The position numbers and the translations under genes were made by a program. Positions 56,914 through 64,000 of a stretch of DNA of 64,000 nt are shown one piece after another. The stretch's first letter is position 1; each line of letters begins with the position of its first letter. The DNA is from Paenibacillus sp. MZ04-78.2 (GTDB taxonomy: Bacteria > Bacillota > Bacilli > Paenibacillales > NBRC-103111). Location: NCBI RefSeq assembly GCF_024213375.1, contig NZ_JANAVJ010000027.1:1-64000 (forward strand). Reading direction: 5' to 3'. Below the pieces are notes generated by a model. That model saw only the letters and a list, made by a program, of their open reading frames with translations, was not told the origin of the DNA and ran no database searches.

Positions 56914-57696
56914 ATGATTCGGCTCATAGCTTCGGCGCACGATTTGGGGCACGGGTGGAACATCGACTCCGAGGACAACCCGACAGCCTATTCGCTTCAT
57001 GCCGTAGCCTACGGGAAATGCTGCTACTGGGTCCGCCACGAGAAGATTGTGATGGAAAAAGGCGACGTGCTGTTTGTGCCGCGTGACGTGCCGTTTTACG
57101 CCAAAAGCATTCCGACCGTCGCTCACGAGAAATACCGCGTCGAGTTCACCGCAGAGCCGGAAGCGGGTTTGCTGCCGGTGCTGGACGAAGCCGGACCGAT
57201 TGTATTTAAGCCGAGAAATATGGATCTGCTGCTGCGGCTGATGAAGAAGCTGCATGCGCAATGGACGGACCGGCCCGATTATTACCAGGTGAAGTGTCTG
57301 AGCCTTCTGCTTGATCTGCTGGCCGAGTTTAATCGGGACTATGACGCCTTCCGCAGACCGGATGTCAAGAGCGCGCAGACCGCCCAGATGAAAAAGTATG
57401 TACAAGAGCATTACCGGGAAAAAGTGACGAAGGAAGAGCTCGGCCGGTTCATCGGCAAAAGTCCCGCTTATGCGGCGACGATCTTTAAAGAAACGACCGG
57501 GCAAACGATCGGGGAATACGTTCATGCTTTGCGGATCGAAGCGTCCAAGTATTTGCTCCGGCATTCGGAGCTGACGATCGGCGATATCGCCGACCATCTG
57601 GGCTATTGCGACCAGTCGTATTTTCAGCGCACCTTCAAACGGATCACGGGCGAGAAGCCTTCCCTCTACATGAGCGAACGGGAAAAGAAACGGTAG
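56914..57696 (+). CDS. AraC-family transcriptional regulator
   Basis: 260 residues: an N-terminal cupin-like sensing half (about 1-130: MEKGDVLFVPRDVPFYAKSI) and a C-terminal AraC DNA-binding domain (about 155-255): VTKEELGRFIGKSPAYAATI with FKETTGQTIGEY, then LTIGDIADHLGYCDQSYFQR with FKRITGEKPSLY. GAAGGAGG precedes ATG 56914. Divergent from pyk; followed closely by an FAD monooxygenase gene that has its own promoter. Target genes unknown. Confidence 0.93.
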   Translation: MIRLIASAHDLGHGWNIDSEDNPTAYSLHAVAYGKCCYWVRHEKIVMEKGDVLFVPRDVPFYAKSIPTVAHEKYRVEFTAEPEAGLLPVLDEAGPIVFKPRNMDLLLRLMKKLHAQWTDRPDYYQVKCLSLLLDLLAEFNRDYDAFRRPDVKSAQTAQMKKYVQEHYREKVTKEELGRFIGKSPAYAATIFKETTGQTIGEYVHALRIEASKYLLRHSELTIGDIADHLGYCDQSYFQRTFKRITGEKPSLYMSEREKKR

Positions 57697-57710
57697 GCGA
57701 CAGCTCTCCA

Positions 57711-57740
57711 TTGACGCAAGGTCAGCGAGCGGAGTATACT
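57711..57740 (+). promoter_or_regulatory. Strong sigma-A promoter of the FAD monooxygenase
   Basis: TTGACG (57711-57716), 18 bp, TATACT (57735-57740). Start near 57747. Confidence 0.7.
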
Positions 57741-57753
57741 GAAATCATAAAAG

Positions 57754-57767
57754 TGAGTGATCACTCA
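57754..57767. promoter_or_regulatory. TetR-type palindromic operator
   Basis: TGAGTGATCACTCA is a perfect 14-bp palindrome about 7-20 bp downstream of the predicted start, where a bound repressor blocks transcription. Sequences of the TGAGTGA type are frequent targets of TetR/AcrR-family repressors. No tetR-like gene is in the window next to it. Confidence 0.62.
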
Positions 57768-57812
57768 TTTTCTGTTGAAGTCACGATCTTTGCACAAACG
57801 GAGGCGATAACG

Positions 57813-59036
57813 ATGGTTCATCGCGTGATGGAAAAAGACGTTTGTATTGCGGGAGGCGGCCCGGCCGGACTCATTCTCGGCATGCTGTTGGCCAAAGCCG
57901 GCGTCGATGTCGTTGTGCTTGAAAGTCATGACAACTTTGATCGCGAATATCGCGGGGAGGTGCTTCAGCCGCGTTTTCTGCAGCTGCTGGAGCAGGTGAA
58001 TTTGCGGAGCTATATCGAATCGTTCCCCTCGTCGAAGCTGCGCAAGGGCGCTCTCTATTACAAGGACAGGCGGCTCGGCGAGTTCAGCTTCGACAACATC
58101 TCTGAGGAAATTCCGTACGCGCTCTGGATGCCGCAGCCTATTTTGCTGCAAGCGCTTTACGACAAAGCGAAGTCCTTGCCTTCCTTCGAGCTGCTGTTTC
58201 ACGCCGCAGTGAAGGAGCTGCGCTATGAGGGAGAGCGGGTCACCGGAGCGATCGCCCAGACGCCCGAAGGGACGCTGGAGGTACGCGCCCGCGTCACGGT
58301 CGGAGCGGACGGCCGCTTCTCGGCGGTCAGCCGGCTGGGCGGGTTTGAGATGGAATACGAGCACCTTGCGGGCGACCTCGTCTGGTTCACCGTCCCGAAG
58401 CCTGCCGATTGGGGCGACGAGTTGAGGATGAAGATTACCGACGGTTACAGCTATATCCTATTGCCGAAATACCCGAATTGTCTTCAGGTCGGCGTCGCTG
58501 TGCCGTCAGGCGAATGGAAGGCGATCCGGCAGGACGGCATCGAGCCGTTCCGTCAAGAGCTGCTTGCCGCGCATCCGGCATTTCGCGAGTTTGCCGAAGC
58601 GCTGACCGATTTCAAGCCGTTTGTGCTGCTGCAGGTCAAGGATTTTTACGTCAAGCAGTGGGCCAAGGACGGCTGTCTGCTCATTGGAGACGCGGCGCAC
58701 TGCGCTTCTCCCGTCGGCGCGGTCGGCGTATCCTTATCCGTCACCACGGCCGTCATTGCGGCGGACGTCATTTACGATGCGTTCCATGACGGCGACGTGT
58801 CCGCGGATCGTCTCGGGCGCGTTCAAGCGCTACGGGATGGCGAAATTCGCTCGGTGCACAAAATGCAAGCGCGCGCGGCGAGAATGTTTTTTGCCTCGAC
58901 CCCGTTCCTTCGAACGCTTGCGCCGGTGGTTATCTCCTTGGTTACGCGGACTAAGCTGCTGGCGGCGGTTCAGCGCAGGGTACTGAGCCTGTCCGGCAAG
59001 GTGCCGATTCATGAGCGGTTTACTTTCCAAGACTAA
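57813..59036 (+). CDS. FAD-dependent monooxygenase (PHBH/TetX-like)
   Basis: 407 residues, class A flavoprotein monooxygenase. KDVCIAGGGPAGLILGMLLA is the N-terminal GxGxxG FAD site; VVVLESHDNFDREYRGEVLQ follows with the Arg-Gly typical of PHBH-type enzymes; ARVTVGADGRFSAVSRLGG is the DG motif and CLLIGDAAHCASPVGAVGVS the GD motif binding the ribityl chain. It uses NAD(P)H and oxygen to hydroxylate an aromatic or drug-like substrate, which cannot be named. CGGAGG precedes ATG 57813; the longer ORF overlaps the AraC gene. The palindromic operator suggests substrate-induced expression. Confidence 0.93.
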   Translation: MVHRVMEKDVCIAGGGPAGLILGMLLAKAGVDVVVLESHDNFDREYRGEVLQPRFLQLLEQVNLRSYIESFPSSKLRKGALYYKDRRLGEFSFDNISEEIPYALWMPQPILLQALYDKAKSLPSFELLFHAAVKELRYEGERVTGAIAQTPEGTLEVRARVTVGADGRFSAVSRLGGFEMEYEHLAGDLVWFTVPKPADWGDELRMKITDGYSYILLPKYPNCLQVGVAVPSGEWKAIRQDGIEPFRQELLAAHPAFREFAEALTDFKPFVLLQVKDFYVKQWAKDGCLLIGDAAHCASPVGAVGVSLSVTTAVIAADVIYDAFHDGDVSADRLGRVQALRDGEIRSVHKMQARAARMFFASTPFLRTLAPVVISLVTRTKLLAAVQRRVLSLSGKVPIHERFTFQD

Positions 59037-59064
59037 AATGTGAGATGGGGGTTCCGCCACCCAC

Positions 59065-59112
59065 ACCGGTCCCGAAGGCGCAGAAGTCGTCTGCCGGGAC
59101 CGGTCTTTTTTT
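59065..59112 (+). terminator. Terminator of the FAD monooxygenase gene
   Basis: A 10-bp perfect stem (59065-59074 with 59095-59104) with nested GCAGA pairing, then CTTTTTTT. Confidence 0.88.
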
Positions 59113-59183
59113 AGAAGCGCCAAAAGAACGCGTATGGTGTACAATAGAAGAAAGTAAGGCTTGCCGAAGGAGGCGGAACGGCG

Positions 59184-59618
59184 ATGGAGAATAGCTCGCG
59201 CAAGGATGCGGAAGCGGAGCGGCATCCGCTTGTGTTTTACGACGGGGTGTGCGGATTTTGCCAACGGGTTGTGCAGTTCATTGTTCCCCGCGATCGAAGT
59301 GCCGCCTTCCGGTTCGTCGCCATCCAATCCGAGACCGGAAGCCGCGTGCTGCGGCGGCACGGGATCGATCCTGCCGAATTGGATACGTTCGTGCTGCTTG
59401 AGCAGGGCCGGGTGTACACGCGCTCGACCGCGGGGCTTCGGGTGCTTCGCAGGCTGGAAGGGGCGTGGCCTTTGCTTTATGCGTTTATCGTCGTCCCGCG
59501 GCCGCTGCGGGATTTGGTTTATCGCTGGATCGCCGCGAACCGGTATCGCTTTTTCGGAAAAAGCGATTCCTGCATGCTGCCGCCTCCCGAAGTGCGGGAA
59601 CGGTTTCTCGATACATGA
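59184..59618 (+). CDS. DCC-family thiol-disulfide oxidoreductase-like protein (DUF393)
   Basis: 144 residues. The family signature PLVFYDGVCGFCQRVVQFIV places a C-x-x-C pair (Cys 23 and Cys 26) at the start of a thioredoxin-like fold; FRFVAIQSETGSRVLRRHGI and RSTAGLRVLRRLEGAWPLLY with PRPLRDLVYRWIAANRYRFF are the remaining family blocks. Function in the cell not established. GAAGGAGG precedes ATG 59184. Probably monocistronic. Confidence 0.92.
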   Translation: MENSSRKDAEAERHPLVFYDGVCGFCQRVVQFIVPRDRSAAFRFVAIQSETGSRVLRRHGIDPAELDTFVLLEQGRVYTRSTAGLRVLRRLEGAWPLLYAFIVVPRPLRDLVYRWIAANRYRFFGKSDSCMLPPPEVRERFLDT

Positions 59619-59753
59619 GGGGGAGGCTGCGCATCGTGCGTTTTCCGCCTCGTTTTATTGGTTGAAGCCTGAGCCTTCGCAATCGGCTGCTACATTCGAA
59701 ATAACTTGTTTTTTCATGAGATACACTACCACAGATGAAACTAGGTGAACCTT

Positions 59754-60791
59754 GTGAAACGTTTAGGTACGGCTCTGATCGGCTGCGGCGCAATTGCCGG
59801 CGTTCATTTGCAAGCGATCGCCAAGCTCGGCTTGGCCGATTTGAAGGCGGTTGTCGATACGGACGGAACGGTCGGGCGGCCAACGGCGCAGCGGTACGGC
59901 TGCGATTATTACGCGGATTACCGCGACATGCTCAAGCGCGGCGATATCGACGTCATCCACGTATGCACGGGCCATGACCTGCATGCTCCCATGACGGTCG
60001 ATGCGCTGGCGGCAGGCAAGCATGTGCTGACGGAGAAGCCGATGGCCGAGAACAAAGCGTCGGCGCGCACCATGCTGGAGGCGGCAGCGAAGCATACGAA
60101 CGTGCAGCTCGGCGTCATTTTCCAGAACCGGTACAATCCCGCTTCCGTCCGCATGAAGCAAGCGATCGATTCGGGGGAGCTTGGCAAGCTGCTCTGCATG
60201 AAAGGCATCGTGACCTGGCACCGCAGTCCGCAGTATTACGAAACTGCATGGAAGGGACGCTGGGCGACGGAGGGCGGCGGCGTGCTCATTAACCAAGCGA
60301 TTCATACGCTCGATTTGCTGCAATGGTTCGGCGGCGAGGTGGAGAGCATCAAGGGATCGATTTCGACCGATGCGCTCGAAGGCGTCATCGAAGTCGAAGA
60401 TTCGGCGCATGCCCATTTGGTATTTGCCAGCGGCGCGACGGCGGTGTTTTATGCGACGAATGCGTACGGCGTCAACTCCCCGGTGGAGTTGGAACTGGTG
60501 TTCGAGCAAGGACGGCTGCATTTGCAGGGCGATACGTTGTTTTTGCATCAAAACGGCACTTCGGCGGTTCTCAGCGAGCCGGTGCCGAACGATCTTGGGG
60601 AAAAATCGTACTGGGGCGTCAGCCACGGCTACCAAATCCGCGATTTTTACGAGCATGTGCTGGACGGGAGACCTTACCCGCTGAACGGGCCCGAGGGCTA
60701 CAAAGCGCTCCGGCTGGTGACGGACATTTACGAATCTTCCCGCAGCGGGCAGCGGATTCGCTATACTTCTCTTCTGAATGCATTGACTTAA
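59754..60791 (+). CDS. Gfo/Idh/MocA-family oxidoreductase
   Basis: 345 residues. RLGTALIGCGAIAGVHLQAI holds the GxGxxG NAD(P) site, CTGHDLHAPMTVDALAAGKH with VLTEKPMAENKAS the conserved EKP loop, and GRWATEGGGVLINQAIHTLD the catalytic His region of the C-terminal domain. Acts on a sugar, inositol or derivative. GTG 59754 is preferred (AGGTGA 5 nt upstream) over GTG 59745. It is an intact counterpart of the truncated Gfo/Idh gene at 41356-42177 but clearly a different subfamily. Not in a sugar operon here. Confidence 0.93.
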   Translation: MKRLGTALIGCGAIAGVHLQAIAKLGLADLKAVVDTDGTVGRPTAQRYGCDYYADYRDMLKRGDIDVIHVCTGHDLHAPMTVDALAAGKHVLTEKPMAENKASARTMLEAAAKHTNVQLGVIFQNRYNPASVRMKQAIDSGELGKLLCMKGIVTWHRSPQYYETAWKGRWATEGGGVLINQAIHTLDLLQWFGGEVESIKGSISTDALEGVIEVEDSAHAHLVFASGATAVFYATNAYGVNSPVELELVFEQGRLHLQGDTLFLHQNGTSAVLSEPVPNDLGEKSYWGVSHGYQIRDFYEHVLDGRPYPLNGPEGYKALRLVTDIYESSRSGQRIRYTSLLNALT

Positions 60792-60803
60792 GTCATACCA
60801 AAA

Positions 60804-60841
60804 AACGAGCCTCCGGCGCACATGGCACCGGGGCTCGTTTT
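60804..60841. terminator. Bidirectional terminator between convergent genes
   Basis: AACGAGCC with nested CCGG pairs with GGCTCGTT and is flanked by A5 and T5 tracts. Confidence 0.85.
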
Positions 60842-60849
60842 TCTGCATT

Positions 60850-61812
60850 TTACAATTTTTCCAAGAAAGCCGTCACTTTCTGCACATACTCCGCTTTGAG
60901 CGGCGGATAGTTTCGGGCATGCCCTTCCGCCGCGGTCGTCCACAGCTCGAATTTATCCTTGTGCTTCTCCCACAACGCCTCGCTGTTGTTGTAGGGAATC
61001 GAGGGGTCATTCGTGCTGTGAATGAACAGCACCGGCCGCGGGTAAATACGGTCGACCGCCGCCAGCCCGTTGACCTGATCCGTATCGACTCCGGTCAGCG
61101 GAGGCAAAATGCGCAAGATCAATGGCGTAAAAGGGAAGTTGGGCAGTTTCGACCAAACGGGCAAATTGTCCTTCAAATAGCGGGTCAAATGATGAAACGG
61201 ACTGTCCGCTACCACGCCGAGAACGGACGGCTCTTCCGCCGCGGCAAGCAGCGAAGTGCTGGCTCCCATCGAGAAGCCGAGCAGCGCCAGCTTGCCCGGA
61301 TGATTTTGATTCATCCAATCGATGGCGCCAAGCAGGTCGTGCTTTTCATAGTAGCCGATTGATGTCATGCTGCCTTCGGACTCCCCGGCGTTGCGAAAAT
61401 CGAACATCAGCACGCTGTAGCCCCAGTCCGTCAGCTCTTTGGCTAATGATAACGCTTCGGCGCTTTTTTGCAATCGGTTATTCTTGTATCCGTGCGCCAT
61501 AATGATGTTCGGTTTGACGGCAGCGCCTTCTCCCTCCGTCACTTTGCCCGGCAAGTACCAGCCTTTCAGAGTCAGTCCGCCTTCGCGGCTTGGAAATTGC
61601 ACGTTTTCGTAGGCGAGCCCGAGGCGTTCCGGGGAATCATCCAGAGCTTTCGGCACAGGATGAGACAGCTTCCATCCTACATAGACCGAGATTCCTATGC
61701 AAGCGATCACCGCTACAGCCAGCAGTCCGACGACGATCCGCAGCCATAACGGACTCCTCGACATTCTCCTTCGCCTTCGCGGCACTCTCGAAATCGCAGG
61801 GGTTGGTTTCAT
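60850..61812 (-). CDS. Membrane-anchored alpha/beta hydrolase
   Basis: 320 residues: basic N-terminus and TM helix (LRIVVGLLAVAVIACIGISV), then an extracytoplasmic alpha/beta hydrolase: PNIIMAHGYKNNRLQKSAEA, VLMFDFRNAGESEGSMTSIG, nucleophile elbow LALLGFSMGASTSLLAA, acid in PVLFIHSTNDPSIPY and His in TAAEGHARNYP. Resembles the BAAT/dienelactone-type YqkD/YjfP group of Bacilli. AAAGGA is about 11 nt before ATG 61812. Substrate unknown. Confidence 0.92.
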   Translation of the reverse strand: MKPTPAISRVPRRRRRMSRSPLWLRIVVGLLAVAVIACIGISVYVGWKLSHPVPKALDDSPERLGLAYENVQFPSREGGLTLKGWYLPGKVTEGEGAAVKPNIIMAHGYKNNRLQKSAEALSLAKELTDWGYSVLMFDFRNAGESEGSMTSIGYYEKHDLLGAIDWMNQNHPGKLALLGFSMGASTSLLAAAEEPSVLGVVADSPFHHLTRYLKDNLPVWSKLPNFPFTPLILRILPPLTGVDTDQVNGLAAVDRIYPRPVLFIHSTNDPSIPYNNSEALWEKHKDKFELWTTAAEGHARNYPPLKAEYVQKVTAFLEKL

Positions 61813-61899
61813 ATGTCACGCGTTCCTTTCTTTATCCAAAACGGTCTGATTCTAAAGGCAATCCCCATTATACGACAAGATTGGATAGGGGGACAGACT

Positions 61900-63144
61900 C
61901 TATTTCTTTTTTACAGCTTTCTTCGCGCGCATGGTCCATCTGGCGTACCCGTAAGACAATACCAGCCCGGCGCACAGCGTCACTAGAGCGTATCCGGGAT
62001 GGGACATCGCCCACAGCAGAGGCACGCCAAGCAGAAGCAGGCAAGCGGTATGAATGCGGAAGCGGACGGCTGCGGCCGAACGCATGCGCAATTCCGGCGG
62101 AAGCGGGTAGATGTACGACCAATCGGAGTGACGGTACACTTTTTGCAGCTCTTTAAGCTGGAGCATCGTCAGTCCCGCAAACAGGGCGAATAAGAAGACG
62201 GCGAGCGCATCGTTGCGGGTCCAGGCGATCAATAAAAGGCCGAGCGCCGTCAGCCGCATCGTAATTCCGCCCAGCTCGGAGCGAAGCCACACCAAAGTGA
62301 ACAAGTAACGGTAAGTATGAGCCGTATCGTACCCAAAGCCTCCCAGCCCCCGGAGAAGCTTCATCGGCGCGCGAATCGGCGTCGGACGATTTGGGATATC
62401 CGCCACATCGATAAAATAGTTCAGAAGCCTGAAAATCCGCGCACGCTGTCTTTGCTCCGTCTCGGCGAGCCTTGGCCAGTTCAAGATTCGTTTGCCGCCC
62501 ATGACCCGCAGCACCCCGAGGTAAACTAGCAGCAAGGCGATGACGGCCAATGTCCCCGTCCACAGCGGCAGGCGGAGCAGAAGCAGCGCTACTGCGGCGG
62601 AAACGATCCAACGAAGCACCGACCATAGAGCGATCGGCAGACGATCCGTCAGCTTGAGTTCCAGCCATGCGCCGTGGATCAGTACGCGTTTTGCGAAAAT
62701 CGCCATGATCAGCACGTGAGCGAATTGAACCAGGCTTCCGCCGGCCGCCGTAACATACATCGGCCAGACCGACATCCACACGGCAAGCACCAGGAACGAC
62801 TGTATCCAAAATGACCGCATCACCGCCCGATGCATATAAACCGACAGCTTCGTTTCCATCGGAAGCAAATAGATGAAGTCCGCTTTCCTTATATAGGTCC
62901 GAACCGGAGATAAAGCCAAGAAGGGCAGGAGCACGAGCGCTGCGGTCTCGCGAAACGGAAAATCCGGCGGCGCCTCGTTTAGCAGAAGGGTATAAAAATA
63001 CATTCCCGCCAGCATAATCAAAATAGCCGCGTAAGAGAAGCTTTGCAGCGCATACCCGGCATAGGGCCGTACTTCCCGCCAAAACTCCGAAGTTCGTTTG
63101 CTCCACAGTCCTGTAATATCGGAAGGCAGCTCGTGTTTATTCAT
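61900..63144 (-). CDS. ecsB: Ecs ABC transporter permease EcsB
   Basis: 414 residues with about eight to ten hydrophobic helices, e.g. SFSYAAILIMLAGMYFYTLL and LSVYMHRAVMRSFWIQSFLV; LMPMETKLS-like YLLPMETKLSVYM after the third helix and the late KVYRHSDWSYIYPLPPELR are typical of EcsB. Its start overlaps the EcsA stop by four bases (63141-63144). In B. subtilis EcsAB affects secretion, competence and the intramembrane protease RasP. Ends in a basic tail KKAVKKK. Confidence 0.93.
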   Translation of the reverse strand: MNKHELPSDITGLWSKRTSEFWREVRPYAGYALQSFSYAAILIMLAGMYFYTLLLNEAPPDFPFRETAALVLLPFLALSPVRTYIRKADFIYLLPMETKLSVYMHRAVMRSFWIQSFLVLAVWMSVWPMYVTAAGGSLVQFAHVLIMAIFAKRVLIHGAWLELKLTDRLPIALWSVLRWIVSAAVALLLLRLPLWTGTLAVIALLLVYLGVLRVMGGKRILNWPRLAETEQRQRARIFRLLNYFIDVADIPNRPTPIRAPMKLLRGLGGFGYDTAHTYRYLFTLVWLRSELGGITMRLTALGLLLIAWTRNDALAVFLFALFAGLTMLQLKELQKVYRHSDWSYIYPLPPELRMRSAAAVRFRIHTACLLLLGVPLLWAMSHPGYALVTLCAGLVLSYGYARWTMRAKKAVKKK

Positions 63145-63896
63145 CGCAGCGTCACGTCCCGGGTAACCAGGCTGCAGAACAAGTCGTCGAGCGAAGCGCC
63201 GGGCATATCCGCCTGCTTCCGCAGCGCTTCCACATCCCCTTCAGCCGTCAGACGGCCTTGATGGAGCAGAAGGAAGCGGTCCCCGTACCGTTCGATCGTG
63301 GACAAAATATGCGAGCTGATCAGAATGGCTCCGCCGCTTTCTTTGACACGGACCATCAGCTCCAGCAGCGCCCGGATGCCGAGCGGGTCCAGACCGAGAA
63401 AAGGCTCGTCGATAATATATAAGGCAGGCCGTACGAGAAAAGCGCTCATGATCATGACCTTTTGCTTCATCCCTTTGGACAAATGAGCCGATAAACGATT
63501 CCAGTTGGCAGTCATTTGGAATTCGTCCAACAGGGCGGCGGCTCGCTCTTCGAAGGCGTCTTTCGGGATGTCGTAGGCCATCGCCGCCATTTCGAGATGC
63601 TCTTTCACCGTCAATTCTTCGTACAAAAGCGGATTTTCCGGTACGTAGGCATACGTTTGCCGATAGGCTGTCGGGTCCTGCTCCACCGACCTGCCGTTGA
63701 GCAGGATTTGACCGCTGTGCGGCTGCATCAGGCCGAGAATATGCTTGATCGTCGTGCTTTTACCGGCCCCGTTCAATCCGATCAGGCCGACCATCTCTCC
63801 CGGGCGAACTGAGAACGACAGTTCATGCAGCACCGGCTTTTTGCGGCTGTAACCGCCGGTCAATTTTTCCACCTTCAATAATGGTTGCATGTCCAT
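63141..63896 (-). CDS. ecsA: Ecs ABC transporter ATP-binding protein EcsA
   Basis: 251 residues: Walker A GLIGLNGAGKSTTIKHILGL, Q-loop TYAYVPENPLLYEELTVKEH, signature LSKGMKQKVMIMSAFLV (LSKGM instead of LSGGQ, as is usual in EcsA) and Walker B LYIIDEPFLGLDPLGIRALL, with the switch His in ILISSHILS. Translationally coupled to ecsB. ATG 63896 has only a weak GAGGTGAAT ribosome binding site upstream. No promoter stands out in the short gap to the terminator at 63943. Confidence 0.94.
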   Translation of the reverse strand: MDMQPLLKVEKLTGGYSRKKPVLHELSFSVRPGEMVGLIGLNGAGKSTTIKHILGLMQPHSGQILLNGRSVEQDPTAYRQTYAYVPENPLLYEELTVKEHLEMAAMAYDIPKDAFEERAAALLDEFQMTANWNRLSAHLSKGMKQKVMIMSAFLVRPALYIIDEPFLGLDPLGIRALLELMVRVKESGGAILISSHILSTIERYGDRFLLLHQGRLTAEGDVEALRKQADMPGASLDDLFCSLVTRDVTLR

Positions 63897-63934
63897 TCAC
63901 CTCATCGCTATTGTACCTTGTTTTCCCCGGAAAA

Positions 63935-63958
63935 GAAAAAAATGCCGCAGTCGCGGCA
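63935..63958 (-). terminator. Terminator of a gene beyond the right edge
   Basis: TGCCGC-AGTC-GCGGCA (63943-63958); on the reverse strand it is followed by eight T. It should end a reverse-strand gene coming from the right. Confidence 0.78.
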
Positions 63959-63976
63959 AAGTTTTCTTGTCTTCAT

Positions 63977-64000
63977 TTAAAGTTTGCTTCGCACGGGAGA
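63977..64000 (-). CDS. Possible 3' end of a reverse-strand gene cut by the window edge
   Basis: The reverse strand from the window edge reads SPVRSKL followed by TAA (63979-63977), 19 nt before the terminator stem. With only seven codons the frame cannot be verified. Confidence 0.3.
   Translation of the reverse strand, partial: SPVRSKL

Overview
The window reads as chromosomal DNA of a GC-rich, spore-former-type Firmicute, most likely Paenibacillus or a close relative. The grounds are: strong AGGAGG-type ribosome binding sites with frequent GTG and TTG starts; two YesM-type sensor kinase / YesN-type AraC response regulator pairs beside carbohydrate ABC operons; SLH-domain surface proteins; copper-amine-oxidase-like stalk domains; a YdjO cold-inducible protein; and homologues of B. 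subtilis YkuK, QueF, EcsAB and a YusV-like siderophore ATPase. The species assignment is inference from gene content.

Layout. 1-930 is gene debris: an IS200/IS605-like end hairpin, a MarR C-terminus, a DHA2-type MFS C-terminus and unassigned tails. 931-1576 is non-coding and AT-rich; it holds a same-strand cluster of DnaA-box-like 9-mers and a promoter with a long structured leader for a cold-shock protein gene. Next come ydjO and a methyltransferase. 2911-11297 is a galactose/glucose-type module: response regulator, kinase and a sensor-type binding lipoprotein (translationally coupled), then mglB-mglA-mglC behind a direct-repeat operator. 11425-17179 holds a zinc-ribbon protein, a YeiH-type permease, a stalk-domain lipoprotein, a D,D-carboxypeptidase with an ECF-like promoter facing a broken ECF sigma gene, a DUF6526-like protein and a nitroreductase. 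17373-25751 is a two-gene surface operon: an SLH lipoprotein and a 2413-residue CARDB/PKD/Ig-type protein. 26104-31115 holds queF, a membrane protein, an orphan Fur-box-controlled siderophore ATPase, a luciferase-like monooxygenase, a polysaccharide deacetylase and an internally deleted phosphotransferase relic.

31216-34440 is a D-amino-acid operon (D-TA-type PLP enzyme, D-aminoacylase, RidA). 34717-42502 is a second YesM/YesN pair with a CUT1 sugar ABC operon whose two downstream catabolic genes are deletion relics. 42675-49215 holds ykuK, several very small genes, a coiled-coil/AIM24 pair, and glnQHMP behind a perfect cre-consensus match. 49305-52979 is a third sugar ABC operon (reverse strand). 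53256-60791 holds an SLH/PrcB protein, an alpha/beta hydrolase, a short-form pyruvate kinase, an AraC regulator, an FAD monooxygenase behind a TetR-like palindrome, a DCC protein and a Gfo/Idh oxidoreductase. 60850-63896 is an alpha/beta hydrolase and ecsAB.

Recurring themes: (i) three sugar ABC operons of different families all place a strong hairpin directly after the binding-protein gene; (ii) several genes are reduced to start-plus-end or end-only relics (MarR, MFS, ECF sigma, phosphotransferase, Gfo/Idh, sugar isomerase), either genuine deletion scars or assembly collapse; (iii) most operon boundaries carry well-formed terminators, many serving convergent genes. No tRNA, rRNA, CRISPR array or intact transposase gene was seen.
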